Shown piece after piece: positions 1 through 13,400 of a stretch of DNA of 64,000 bases. Position 1 is the first letter of the stretch; the number at the start of each line of letters is the position of its first letter. Made by a program: the position numbers and the translations under genes. The stretch covers positions 2,165,910 through 2,229,909 of the forward strand of contig JAJLRJ010000001.1 of the NCBI GenBank assembly GCA_024195265.1, read 5' to 3'. The DNA comes from Dendrophyllia cribrosa. Its lineage: Eukaryota; Cnidaria; Anthozoa; Scleractinia; Dendrophylliidae. The notes beneath the pieces are model-generated. The model saw nothing but the letters and a program-made list of their open reading frames with translations. It did no database searches and was not told the origin of the DNA.

Positions 1-1450
1 TGTCAAACCATATAAATAAGGTGTATCTGCATGGAATTTTAGGGTGGATATGCCTCCAGGACGTTTTAACCCTTTTTCACCAGTACCCTGCGTTGCAGAC
101 GTCACCCTCACCCCACAAACCTAGTTGAAACCATGCTACAAACCTCTGTAATCATATATTTGAGTAGAACCGTGCCGCATATCTGAAAGACGGCAAACTT
201 TGAACCTCCTTTGCTAAACTAACGCAAAACTTAACTCTTCTCCCTCCCGGACCCCATCCCACCAAGATTATTTCACTTTGTATACCTGTGCCACCTGTCT
301 GCTTAAAAGCAGAAAGTTTGATATCTACTGGCACCGATCTTGAAAGGAGGCAACCCAGCCAAACTGGAGCGAGGTGAAGATCCTGTGGACCAGGTTGCCA
401 ACCCAATGCCTTTGATATTAAATTATGGATTCATGTTGTCTTCAGGCATTGCCAAATTCCAGATACCATGCAGCTCTTAACCTCTAATTTCATTGGACCT
501 GTATATCACGCAGCTCTATTGTTTTTAGAGCTAGTGTCCATTGTTGTGTTGTTTGTTCTATTGTTTTCTCAGCAAATCAGAGAAGACCTTGTAAGAACTG
601 CGTACTGTCAAATTCTCAGAAAGCCGTTTCTATGCTGGGTCAACCTCGTCCCGGGGCCCTCTCCTTCTACGAAGAAGCCCTGGGAACGAGGTAGATTTAC
701 TTTGCTATACGATTTTGGCAAAATATTTTTTGGCCCGCAACCTTTGAGGAATGCAAGGAAGTTCCAACGAAGGAAGGGCATGGAGAAAGTTTATTTTGCA
801 GTCACAAAGAGTGTCAATATTGCACCGAGAGGATTTTTGTTGTGGAATGTCTGGGAGGCATTTAAATCACAACATAAATTGGGATTAAATTGTCTTGGGA
901 AAGGAACAAATAGTCTTGGTAGAAAAAAATGTCTTTTCTATAAATTTCCTTATTGAAATCCCCGATTACTTAACGGTGTTTTATACAACGACAAAAAGCC
1001 TTCGATCATGAAATCATACATCATGACTTACCACAACTCACAGATCCACAAACCATGGCATCCAGGTATCACAGCCAATAATCTCGAATTTCAGCGCCGG
1101 GATGCAAAATTTGATAAATAAAGGTGGGTAGACAGTCAACAGTCAGGCAATAGGCCGATGCTGTTCAAAGGGTGTATAGCGCTATACATTTATACACTAT
1201 TGGTTTTGATAGTCCTTCTCCACTGGATAGTGATTGATCCGGTGTTTAATAAATACTCACCAAAGTGAAAATTAATAATTGTTTTAGCATAATCAAACCA
1301 GTGGATAGCCAGCTAAAAATATTTACTTTATTTATGACAAATGGGCAAAAAACTCGACGCATAATCCACCACACTATTTTGCCAAGCTTGCAAATGGGAG
1401 ATTCCTGGTTTGTCAGGATTTTGGGGTTCTCAAATATACACAAGTTAAAT
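1..1450. other. No supportable gene; AT-rich non-coding DNA
   Basis: I see no exon with convincing splice sites or recognisable protein here. The longest open frame, 468-956 on the plus strand, includes a proline/serine-rich stretch near 640-690 of the kind that dispersed repeats produce, and it has no domain I recognise. The motif near 1215-1245 (ending in a cca-ctggatagtg core) recurs near 17580-17600, so part of this stretch is also repeat-derived. Confidence 0.5.
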
Positions 1451-1677
1451 TGTATGGTAAACCATTTCTGCATAACACATGGTCAGTGAAACTCCGGACA
1501 AAGGTACTGATTTTTTATTACTTGCAACGGACACAGCAAACTGTTTTCTTTTAATGGAGTACAGCAGCCCTCTTTGACTGCGTTGAATAAACAAACAAGC
1601 AAAATAAAGTGACTTAATGGTTCGATATTTTGAGCTATTGTATATTGACAAAAACTACATAAATATACCATACTTAC

Positions 1678-3476
1678 TTGAATAAGCTCCCAACTTTGAA
1701 TAAGCGCTCACCTCGAATAAGCCCGCACTCGGAAAACTCCAAAAATTAATAAGCGCCCACCCCCTATATCCCCACCCCCCCCCCCCCCCCCCCCCCCCGG
1801 CCAAAAAAAAAAAAACAATTGTATTAGCCCAGCCAGCATTAAGAAAGAGGAGCATCAATTCTGTTCCAGGTGAGAAATGCAGACCTGACTGACACTTGCT
1901 TGTTCATGTTTGCTTTTGCACTTTGTTTTGTTTGGTTAAGGTACATCGATCGCTATTAACACGTTGATTTTAAATAAAAATTTCTTGAAAACAAAACAAC
2001 TGATTGTAGTAAATATATGACGGGTTGAGACAACTAAAGTCAAGGTTTAATAAAAGGAATTTCCGAGGTGCCAATTTTCACACCTAAGGTGTGAAATCCT
2101 ATTTGAATTGCGGGCTCAAAAATAAAAGATCGTCGTTTTACAGCTTAACTTTTAAAGTCCGATAAAAAATAAATGTGGCAATTTATTCCTATGCAGATTA
2201 GGAAAATTCTCACGGGAGCCCGTAATGGAAGCCCATTTCATTTATCGGATATCGGCTTTTACAACAAAACACATGTGGCATGAACTGAAATGGTCGTAAT
2301 ATCGAGTAGAAACATCGTTTTACTACGGGCTCCCGTGAAAAGTTTCTTTCGCGTTGTGAGAATAAGCTACGAAAATTTCAACCAGATATGTTTAATCTAC
2401 GCATTTATTTTCCAAATACCTTTAAGTGCGGTCTGTGCTAGCGCCTAAAATACGCCAATTTATCGCCGAAATCTTTTGCTTATTGGCCGCCATCTTGGAT
2501 TATAATCGTAAAACCGCTGCTCGAAGTGTTTGTCTTAACAAACACCGAATATAGGCCGAAAAATGCCGAAAATCCTCGGTATTTCTCGTCTATTGTTATA
2601 AAGTCAATATGGCGTCGTAAACTTAGCAAATTTCCACCGGTTTTCCGTGGTGTGGACTCTTATTTACCACGATTTACGTCATCACATGGTCAAAATGTTG
2701 TGGACTCACGAGGCGCAGCCGAGTGAGTCAGCAACAAATTTTGACCATGTGATGACGTAAATCGTGGTAAATAAGAGTCCACACCACGGAAAACCGGTGG
2801 AAATCTGTTTTTTACCACAATATTTAGAAAAAAATACAAGGAAAAATCGAAGTTTCGTTACAAAACGCGATGCATTGCGCGAGCAAGCGTTGTCTATAAC
2901 TTGCATTGCGTGATGTTAGCGTCAGCACCGTTGTATGTACTCTCATTTACCACCCGCATCGACCAATCAGATTGCGAGATTACCGGCAATTGTGGTATAA
3001 AATGATGTAATGCATAGCAACGAGCTGTTCATCCATTATATTTCCTTCGCCGCGAACCGCAACACGAGTACACGCGCAAGCCACGCAAGTTTCGAGTTCT
3101 CCTCGTGACAATCTCTGTTGGTTCGCCCACGCCACGCATGCATGAACTCCAGGATTCCAAGATGGCGGATCAAAATGGCGGCCCCAACAACGAAATTTGG
3201 CAGCGGTTTTTACCGTTTCTAGTGCAATTGAAAGCTAGAAACTTTGGATTTGACTACAACTTATCATGAACTTCTGATTTCTTTTATTTTTTGCCCTCTT
3301 TTTTTTTCCACCCGATAGCGATCTATGTACCTTAAAGCGAAATAAACTTGTTATCATTTGTTTTGTTATTCTCTCACTTTCTGAAAATGTTAAAAAAAAT
3401 TTAAAATAAGCGCCCACCCTCAAAAGGCCTAAAAATTGATTAAGCGCCCAGGGTGCTTATTCTAATAAGTACAGTA
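1678..3476. mobile_element. Degenerate DNA transposon with AATAAGCGCCCACC-like ends
   Basis: The left end carries three spaced copies of a taagcgc/gctccca motif (about 1682-1765). The right end carries the same motif as aataagcgcccacc and ttaagcgcccagg (about 3404-3450). A 20-base C run lies just inside the left end. No transposase is recognisable. Within it sit two smaller inverted-repeat units: 2211-2340, with cacgggagcccgta arms, and the strong palindrome at 2630-2804. I infer a non-autonomous element carrying later insertions; the exact boundaries are uncertain. Confidence 0.5.
2630..2804. repeat. Near-perfect palindromic MITE, arms about 80 bp
   Basis: The left arm (2630-2709) starts atttccaccggttttccgtg and the right arm (2722-2804) is its reverse complement with very few mismatches. 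Only a dozen bases separate them, and the loop holds gaggcgcagcc. A transcript of this DNA would fold into a hairpin of about 80 bp. No coding potential. Confidence 0.85.
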
Positions 3477-4279
3477 TACAAGTTGCTGTACATTCATTGG
3501 TGAGCCATTTCTGCATAACACATGGTCAGTGGAACTTCGGGCAAAGGTACTGATTTTTTATCACTTGCAACGGACACAGCAAAATTTTTCCTTTTAATGG
3601 AGTACAGCAGCCCTCTTTGACTGCGTTGAATAAACAGACAAGCAAAATATTTCATATTTTGAGATTTTGAGCTATGGTATACTAGTGAACACTAAACAAA
3701 TATATATGAGTTGCTGGACATTCTATGGCGAGCCATTTCTGCATAACACAAGATCAGTGGAACTTCGGACAGCCGAACATCAAAAGCCGAGGTAATCGAA
3801 GCACATGGATCAACGTAACAGGAAGTATACTTCAGAGCACCGAACGTCATAAGGTTCATGTTTCAGGACAGCACACTGAACATTTTTCTCTTGTTACAAA
3901 CACCTCAGCTGGACAATATATACGTAACAAACAGGCAGGAACATGGCTGAATCTCGGAGTAGTACAGATCATTACCAGTCACCGTAACGGCCTTTTGTGG
4001 GAATGACAAACAGAACAAATGGAATTATTAGCCAGGAGACACTTGAACAACGTACCAAACATTAATTCTATATCTTAGGTGATGCTTGCATGAATTTCAG
4101 ATTCAAAAAATATATATAACTGGAATTCCAACTCTACAATGGATGTTATTTTTATTAGTTTGAACAAATTTCTTAAATCATTACCCTTTCATATTTTATT
4201 TCTTAGCTTTATTCACTGCTGGAACTTGAACTTTGATGTTGGCTGCTCTTGGGAGATAAAAGGATTAATTAATCTACTA

Positions 4280-4446
4280 CTATATCATGTACACATTACC
4301 TCCACTCCTTCTGTCTTGTCCATACCCTCCTCCTCCACCACCATAACTGTCATAGCTGCCTCCACCATAGCCACCACCACCATAACCCCTATCACTTTCA
4401 TAACGGCCTCCTCCTCCTCCTCGTCCTCCACCTCTGTAACCGCCAC
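4280..4446 (-). CDS. Exon 4 of the glycine-rich RNA-binding gene (long-form C terminus)
   Basis: The acceptor is ttttcatag before GTGGCGG. The exon starts in phase 1, completing a Gly codon begun by the last base of exon 3, and encodes 54 residues of GGGYRGGGR and YGGGSYDSYGG type before a TAG. Three TAG codons follow in tandem (4274-4282), a firm stop. The plus-strand open frame over the same bases is a Ser/Thr-rich shadow of the GGN codons. Confidence 0.88.
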
Positions 4447-7400
4447 CTATGAAAAGTAAAGCCGTGATTACATTGTTGTTCACTCTTAGGTGCCTTCACA
4501 CGACAAACTTGTGTTGTCAAACTCAAGTTTACATGTATGAACGTCACATCAACATCTGGCAAACATGTTGTCAAACTATTGTACGATTGAATGACTTCGG
4601 TGACCTATCAGGTTTGCGACTAAATCCATCAAAAACAAAAGCAATGTGGTTGGGACCCTGGAGGTATTGCAAAGAAACACCTTTCGGATTCAAATGGCCA
4701 AAAGAGCCGATAAGAGCCTTAGGGATATTTATATCCTATGATGAAAAAAAAAATGACCAATACAATTTTAAAGAAAAAATGCAAAAAATAGATACTATTC
4801 ATGGCATCTGGCAGTCCCGAAACCTTACACTATTTGGAAGATGTCTTATAACTAAAAGCCTTGGCATTTCGCAGCTGGTTCATTCTACTTCGATTCTTGA
4901 TATCCCTAAAAAATGCATTCAAGATGTTAATTCTATGATATTTAAATTTATATGGAAAAACAAGAAAGACAAAATCAATCGTAAAGTCATGTTTCAAGAC
5001 TCCGACAATGGAGGTCTACGTGCGCCTAGCATAGAAACTATGTCCAAATCACTCAAATCGGCATGGATCTTGAGATTTTTAATAAACGACCAAATGGGCA
5101 GTGAATCCTGGAAGGTTATACCAAACTATTATTTTGATAAATATGGTGGCTTAAAATTCCTGTTGCACTGTAACTATGATGAAAAGTTCCTCGAGCAGGC
5201 AAAATTCCCGAACTTCTACAAGCAGATCTTACTATATTTCTCTGAACTTAAAGCATCTTATAATCCAGAATCCGATCAGGAATTGATTCTATTTAATAAC
5301 AAAGAAATTCGAATTAACAGTCAAACTATCTTTTATCGGAGCTGGTTCAGTAGTAATATTTTTATCCACGATCTGTTGAAGGCGGATGGAAAAATTCTCC
5401 CTTACGCTGAGTTCATCCGAAAATACAAACTCAGTTGTAATTTCCTAACATACATGCAAGTTGTATCTGCAATACTTCAGACCCTCATTATTAAGGCAAG
5501 GATAAAATGCCTAGATAAAACTATTCTTCTTTCAGAATATGAGTTTCAGCTGTCTCGGGATACTACCATAAATTTACTTAAATTAAAAAACAGGGATTAC
5601 TACTGGCTTTTGATAAATAAGGACAAGCAAGTATTGAAGGCAAGCGTAAAGTGGGAGGGAGATTTACAGCCAGACATGGTGCGGATTGACTCTTTTTTTA
5701 GTCGTGTAAAATATATTTCTAGAGAAAACAAGCTGAGAGAATTTTACTTCAAACTTTTGCACAGAATAGTTGTTACAAAAAGAGAACTGCATTTATTTGG
5801 TATTAAAAATGATATGCTTTGCATTTACTGTCGCGAAAATGATTCCATTATTCACACTTTTTCAAATTGTCACTGGTCTAAAGAGTTTTTCTTGGAAGTT
5901 ATTAAGTGGTTTAACAAAGAAAAAGGCACCTCTTTCTCTTTATCCCCAACGGAAATTCTCTTCGGCAAGAGCTCCACCTCCAAGACTGACCTGATTACCA
6001 ATAACTTAAACTGTACTCTCCTCTTTGCTAAATATTACCTCTATACCCAAAAACTAGCACAGAAAAACCTATCTTTAGAGGAATTTGTAGTTAAATTAAA
6101 CTGTAGATTTCATCTAGAAAAATCCCCTCTGTAAAATAAAATATATTATATAATTTAAAATATATTGTTAACTACTATATAGAGTTACTAAATGATTAGT
6201 GCAGCTTCAGACTATAAACAAAAATTGAAATCGCCGATGCCAACCCAGTCTCGGAATGTCTAGTGTAGTGTATTGTTGTAACATCTTGTCATGTATTCCT
6301 TTGTATTGTAACCTTTTAAATCTGCTTGTTACGTAAATGTTTTGCATAAATAAAAAAAATAAATAAATAAAAAATATAAAATAAAAAATAAAAAATAAAA
6401 AATAAAAATAAATGTTGTCAAACTGTTGGCCATAAATAGAACTTGCTTCTATTCTCGTCAACTATTTCACCAACTTTTTTAAGTTGTCAAACTAACATGT
6501 GAACATTTGCTGTAACTAAAGTATGTACAATCTCCTTTAACAGAATCCTCTCTGAGAACATGGTTGAGGCGTCCGGAAGTTTGCCCTGGAGTTAGTTAAG
6601 TTTGTTGTGTAAATGCCCTAACCCTAACCCTAACCCTAACCCTATTTTGACTCGCAACCTCCAAAAACCACTAGCATTTTGCGAGTGTTAATTTCAAGCC
6701 CTGCATCATAAGTGATAACTCTTCCATCTATTTGGACTGAAACTTGAATCCATTATTTTAATTTACTTCCAATTATTTCAGCCATGACTTTTGTCCTCAA
6801 AAGTAATTTCCAACTTTAAGTTGACAGTCATCTTAACCACAGCTGCCCAGCATAGTATCTGGTTACCCACTGGTAATGACAGCCCTGTAAAGCAGGCTCA
6901 AGGCTGTTGTTAAACAGAAGTAGCACAGGGAACCTAATAACTTACTTGGGTACCTACAGTGTGTAGTATTTGGCTGGGACACCTAACTTTTTACTTTGGG
7001 TGGCATTTAACTTCCACTGGGCTGCTCCTTAGAAATAACCTTAGGCAACAGGTCACTGATTTATTTATTGGTTAATTGATCTTTTTTATTTCCTATTTTT
7101 TTAATACTATTTTTTTACTACACTTCAGTACACACCTCCTCCATAACCCCTCCCTCTACCACCTCCACTGTATCTGCTGCTGCCACCACCATATCCACCG
7201 CCTCCACCACCATATCCACCTCCTCCACGGCGGCCACCTGATCTTCCACCACCTCCCCCACTCTTTGGTATGGATACTGTGAGATTTCTGCCATCAAACT
7301 CCTTGGAGAATAAAAAATAACAGATAACACAATTATTTTTTGCAATTACTGTTTTACAGTCAAGCCTTACCTACATGTAGACTTGCCCAAAAGTCGTGAG

Positions 7401-10400
7401 CTCAGCCTGGAACTGGAAGTGAGAAGCGAACTTTGAAAAAGTCTAAGTCTCACCTCACAGACATGACTCTACAGTACAGATTTCCATACACTAAATCTTG
7501 GCCAGAGAGACAAAATACACTCAGAGACTACATATACATGTATAGCGATGACAGTTTCTGAATATTAGGTAAAACACAATTTCCAGTTTCCAAAGTTAGT
7601 CAATTGTCCTGTTCAATTGAATTTCTTTATGTGATAACAAAAAAATCAATAATTGTTCCATTGCTGACTTAATAAAACCTGCTTGTATTTTGTACCAGTA
7701 TATCAAATAATGATAATGGTTTGCCACAACAATTTTTGAAAGGGGAAACAAACCTTACGACAATAAATAGAAGACAAGTTTGGGCATTTGAAGTATACTG
7801 TGGTCTGTTTCTCGAAGTCCCGATAACTTTCCGGGCACGGAACTAAATTTTAAAATCAGAATCTATAGATCTCTATAGGGTGTATTTATTCCCAAACTAG
7901 CCTGAATTATTTTGTCACCTTAGAATTTTATTGCTTAGCCTTTAAAACCAACAATTATTCATCTTTAACGTGAACATTGCAGACAGAAAAATAGCTTTCC
8001 AGGCCCGAAAAGTTACTGGGAATTTTGAGAAACAGGCCCATAGAGCCTTAAATATTTTTCTTCTTTAAATCGTATAGAATAATTTCATATATAAAGTGAA
8101 GCTCAGAAATAAGCAACCAACCAAGCATGTTTACAAAGCGTACTTGTATTTCAGAGAGCAAGAGGTTGAATAAAATAGAAGGACACTTTACCTTTTCATG
8201 AAACTCTTCACAGACCTCCTTTACATGATGTGTTTCATAAAATACCACAAAGCCGAACCCTCTTGATCGCCCGTTTTCTTTGTCAATTATAATTGAGACT
8301 GTAGGTTGGAAAAGAGTACCAAATCACCATGGTTATACCAAATACACATGCCTTTTAGATTTCATTTTAAGTGAGGTACATGTTGATTGACATCAATCAA
8401 TAAAAAAACACAATATAGTAATATTTTAATTTATGAGAGATTCCAGAGCCAGATGATTAAGAATTTTGTCCAATGAGAACAAATTACAGCACTGCTCAAA
8501 AGTAAGTTAACAGTCACATCTTCTTTCGGCAAAAATTGTTGCTTCAAAGACTCTCACTCTATGCAATTCATGTGATGGGATTTCCGTAGTGCGATTCACA
8601 TAGTGCAAAATGAGACGTAACTTACTTTTATGCGGTACTGTATACCAAGTTCTCAAAATGTGCCATGAAACAATAGGAGAAATAAGGAAATTGATTATGT
8701 AAAAATCAACTACCGTTTATAAGCCGATCTCGACTATAAGCCGAGACCCTAAACTGAGAAAGTAAAGTCATAGCAGAATGTTCACAAAAAAAATTGGAAT
8801 TCTCGGCTTTAAGCCGAGACTCAAAATCTTAACAGTCACTGCAGTAAAACAAGCGCACCCCTGGGGAAACACGTCCAAGATCACTGAATATTAAAATGTT
8901 TAACAATTTGAGCAAAGCGCTCCTCTGAGGAAACAGTAAAACTGAAATCAGCAAATCACTGTATTAATTGATCCTACCTAGATTATAAAACTGCACACAG
9001 CAAAAAAAAAAAATGCTTCAAGAATTTCAGTGTCTCAATCATTCAATCAGTATGTAGTGTTCTCAATCGTTCGCAACAGATCAGTTACAATCGATTCATC
9101 ATGCCAAAAGTGCATAGAACGTCATACAACCTCGCAATAAACTCAAAGTTGTGGCTGAGGCAGAAGCCATAGAAAATAATTCCGAGATCGCCAGAGATTA
9201 CGCAGGGCAAAAAACTTTTTTCTTTCCACTTGTCCATTGGTTGTCCGAAAGTGAAATTCACTTGTCCGAAAAATGAATAAATTAAAAAATGTAGCAGTAA
9301 AATAAATTTTTAATGTATACCATAACACCTGGCGTATAAGCCACATTTGCCCAAAATTTTTGCTCAAAGTTGGGGGTGAGGCTGATCTGTGGAAACCTCT
9401 GCAACAGATTATACTCTTTTAGTGATATAAGATGACCAGATTTTTTGACCCTTAAAATTGAACATTTTATTTATTTGAGGTGTACACTTTAGATGTGTAG
9501 AAAAGTGAGACTTGTTTTTTTAACAAAGCTGCCAGAGTGCCTCCAAGACCAAAAATCAAATTGCAGAATAAGGATCCACATGAAACATGTATTCTCGGAA
9601 CGCACGAACGCGAGTGTTGTGTTAGTTTATAAATTGTAAAATTTAGCCTCAAATTGTCAAAATGCCTGTGTTGAAACAGGGCTCCCTATCTTTGTCAGAC
9701 ATTTTGAAGCTTTTAGCAATGAAGGAACACCTAAGACGAACAAATTCGAAGCCAAAGAAAAGATCCTGTAAATAAGCGGCCATCTTGGTTATCCTTAGCA
9801 ACCAGGCTTACTAAAAACATACGCTCAAGAAATTTGCAAGGTCAGAAAACGGGCAAGTTTATGAGTGAAAAGAAACAGAAATTCGCAGAAACCAGGTTAG
9901 TTTACGAAGTCCAGAGATGCTTGGGAAACTTAGAACTCAGTGAAAAACGAGACAAATTTCTCCTGGTAAAATCATTGTACTCGTCCAGTCGAACAAGTGC
10001 TTTTGGAAATCCACTTGTCCGAGATCAAGAAGTACTCGTCTCAGACGAGCGGAAGTTTTTTGCCGTTACAGCATCAGCGAGTCTATGGTTCGTCGCTGGA
10101 GGAAAGACCAAGCGAACCTATTCAATGGCAAGCTGAAAATGTTAGCCAAACGCAAGATGATGGGTCGCTATACTCCAAAGTATCCTCACCCGGATCAGAA
10201 TGTGTTGGAGTGGTTTACAGAGCAGAGAAGTCAAGGTAAGTGCTGATAATTTCGTAAACATAATCTCAATTACACTTTCGTTTGCCTGCAATTGTTGCGT
10301 TATCATGTTTCATGTTTACTTTCAGTCATGAGAACAGATGCTTCTGATTGGTCAGATTCTAAGAGCATCATCACAACAAAGCGTTTGCCTAGCGGTAAGT

Positions 10401-13400
10401 GTTGTGTTGTAATTGCGCAAAATGTGAAATTCATCTCTTTATATCTTTTAGGTATTGCAGTGAGTGGATTAATGTTGCGATTGAAGGCAAAGGAACTTGC
10501 AGATAATCCCGAATTCAAAGTCTCCCTTGGTTGGTATCAGAACCGGAAGCGGCACCATTCAGTCAACATGCGAACAAAAACAACCCTCGTGCAACGTCTA
10601 CTGAATGACATGGAGGAGAATATCGTTGAATTCCATCGCTTTATGATAGCAGCCAGGCAGCGGTGTGATTATCTCTTGTCCCAAATCTTCAATATGGATG
10701 AGACTCCAATGCGCTTCAAGCTGCCATCTACCCGTACGTTGGAATTCAGTGGAAATCAAAAGATTGGCAAAAGATTCCTGCAGACATGGTTAGGAGATCC
10801 TTCAAGACTTGCAGCATCTCCAATGCCCTAGATGGAACCAAAGACGATGCTGTGTACTCAGAGGAAATGCCAAAGTTAGCAGACGACGAAGACGAGATGG
10901 AAGACTAATTCAAGACAGATAGCGATCAAACTTCAAACTTAACAAGTAGTACAAGTAATAAAGCTTCTTTGAAGCAAAACAAACAAAACGGCTCCTTTGG
11001 GAGCAACCACACACATAAAAGTCAATGATCAGACGAGTACTTGTTTCTTTCTCTCATTGTTATTATTGTCTTTAGGTCTGAAAGTTTTCCCCCGAAAATT
11101 CTTGGCTATAAGCCGAAGCCCCTTCTCTGGTGAAAATTTTACTTCAGATGGTTTCAAATTCAAATTAAAAAGCAGGGCAAAAAACTTCCACTCGCCCGCT
11201 CGTCTGAGACGAATACTTATTGATCTCGGACGAGTGGATTTCCAAAAGCACTTGTCCGATGGGACGAGTACAATTTACCAGGAGAAATTTGTCTCGTTTT
11301 TCACTGAGTTCTAAGTTTCCCAAGCATCTCTGGACTTCGTAAACTAACCGGATGGTTTCTGCGAATTTCTGTTTCTTTTTTCCAACCGTGTAAATTTCTT
11401 GAGCACATGTTTTTATTTAGCATGGTTACTAAGGATAACCAAGATGGCCGCTTGTTTAAAGACTATTTTCTTTGACTTCGAATTCGTTCGTCTTCGGTGT
11501 TCCTTCATTGCTAAAAGCTTCAAAATGTCGAACAAAGATAGGGAGCACTGTTTCAACACAGGTATTTTGACAATTTGAGGCTAAATTTTACAATTTATAA
11601 ACACAACGCTCATGTTCATTTGGTCCTCCACGTGCCTTTTTTATATGTAACTGGCACGCGCTCACATGGGTGTCCAATTACAGCTATCCAATTACAATTT
11701 TTTGTAGTTGGATAGCTGTAATTGGACACCTACATTGCACGCGCGTCAATCAGGTGCACTTAAATGGGTTGTTTTTTTCGTAGCTGTTTCCTCCTGCTTT
11801 CAAACTGATAGAAAAAATCCTTGACGTTTTGAGTACAAAAAACTCCACATACTGGATAGACTTTTTAATCTCGAATTTTGTTTTTGATTCGATCAATTAG
11901 TAATATTGAACTTCGTGTCGTACAATTCAGGGGTAATCGTGCTCGTAACTTCAAATCGTCCTTGCACTACGCACTCGGCCGATTTAAAATTACTCACCCG
12001 ATTACTCCCTGAATTGTACTCCACTCAGTCCAATTACTATTACTAATCAATTATTTTAAAACTAAACCAACTCATTTATAGCCTGATTCTCAGACGGTCC
12101 GAGGTGGCTCGTACTCACTCCCTTCTCTCCCCATCTGATGACCTTTGTTTGAGGGGTTGTTCTTGACCTCAACTGACCGTTGAATTTTTCTACCAATCAG
12201 AGTGGTTGTAGACGGGTTTTTTCTCCATCAGAAATTTCCAAAATGTGACTGAATGTACTTACCTTGGCAGGGCTCAAAATTTAAAAAACATTCTCAATCG
12301 CAATTTGCAATTAATTCCTAACATTTAGTCGAAAGTTCGAAAATTTTAGTCAGCAACAAAAATTTTGTAGTTCCAGAAAAAATCCATACCCACCCCACGG
12401 AAGGTCAGCATGAAATTGACGATAAGTCATGCAACATTAAACGTAAATTTCGCAGGATTTTTCGGATAAAATGACAACTACCAGTTACAAGTAAGACACA
12501 AGACTGTTGAATATAATTCCTTTACTAACTAGGCCGTAAAACAGTTGCAAAATCTCCACAAATAGACAAATTTTAGTCGCAAAAGCAAAATCAAAGCAAA
12601 ATGCGCCCGATACAGGAGCAATTTCGAGCCCTGCTTGGTTGAAATATTCAGTGATCAGTTGACATCAAGAAAAAGCCTTCAAACAAAGGACATGAGAGGA
12701 GAGAGTTGAGTGTAAGCAACATTGGACCGTCTGTGAATCAGGCTATTTATTCTGATGATCAACTATTACTTATTGGCATCAGCAATAAGAAATATCCAGA
12801 AAAACCCACATTTTCGTGTGAGTGCACACATAATTACTAAACCTCACGACAACAGCGCACATGCAACTGTAAAACTATAGGGGGCATAACTACAGAATAC
12901 AGGGCCAATTTCCTAGGTATATTTGTTGAGGTGGCTCGGTGGCTTGCCAGTCGTTTTGTTTCGGTAGTCAAGTCCACTGGCGAGCCGTCGAGCCACTCGG
13001 CAGTCAAGTCCACTGGCGAGCTGTCGAGCCGCCGAGCCACTCTGTAATATACCTTACTCGTTCTTTAAACACTCAAGCCGACTGGTGAGCCGTCAAGCCA
13101 CTCTGTAATATACCTTACTCGTTCTTTAAACACTCAAGCCGACGGGCGAGCCGTCGAGCCGCTCTGTAATATACCTTACCCGTTCTTTAAACACTCAAGC
13201 CGACTGGCGAGCCGTCGAGCCACTCTGTAATATACCTTACTCGTTCTTTAAACACTCAAGTCTTGCGTTTCGCTTATGAGACTTCCACTCTTACGTTTAC
13301 TGTTTCACTGTCGAGCCGGCGAGCCACTTCAGTGATAGTCCTAGAAAATCCTGCATTCTGTAGTTGCTCCCTATAGGGAACCACCTTAAAATATTCCCTA

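Larger units (their letters stand above)
1456..3785. repeat. Direct repeats of about 150 bp flanking a transposon (1456-1608 and 3500-3652, partial third copy 3722-3775)
   Basis: The segment beginning with ccatttctgcataacaca at about 1464 is repeated with few changes at about 3506, and its first 50 bases again at about 3731. Both long copies continue through a shared block containing ggagtacagcagccctctt and end near aacaagcaaaa. The intervening DNA (about 1678-3476) has its own matching ends, so the arrangement is either a local tandem duplication later invaded by a transposon or one composite element. Confidence 0.75.

Noticed and set aside
468..956. 162-codon open frame on the plus strand
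   Set aside because: No recognisable domain; includes a proline/serine-rich stretch typical of dispersed-repeat translations, and no supporting splice or neighbouring exons.
4139..4459. Ser/Thr-rich open frame on the plus strand
   Set aside because: It is the opposite strand of the glycine-rich exon 4; GGN codons read backward give long runs of Ser, Thr and Ile.
13034..13265. 62-bp repeats considered as a CRISPR-like array
   Set aside because: The whole unit is conserved, spacer part included, so it is an ordinary tandem repeat.
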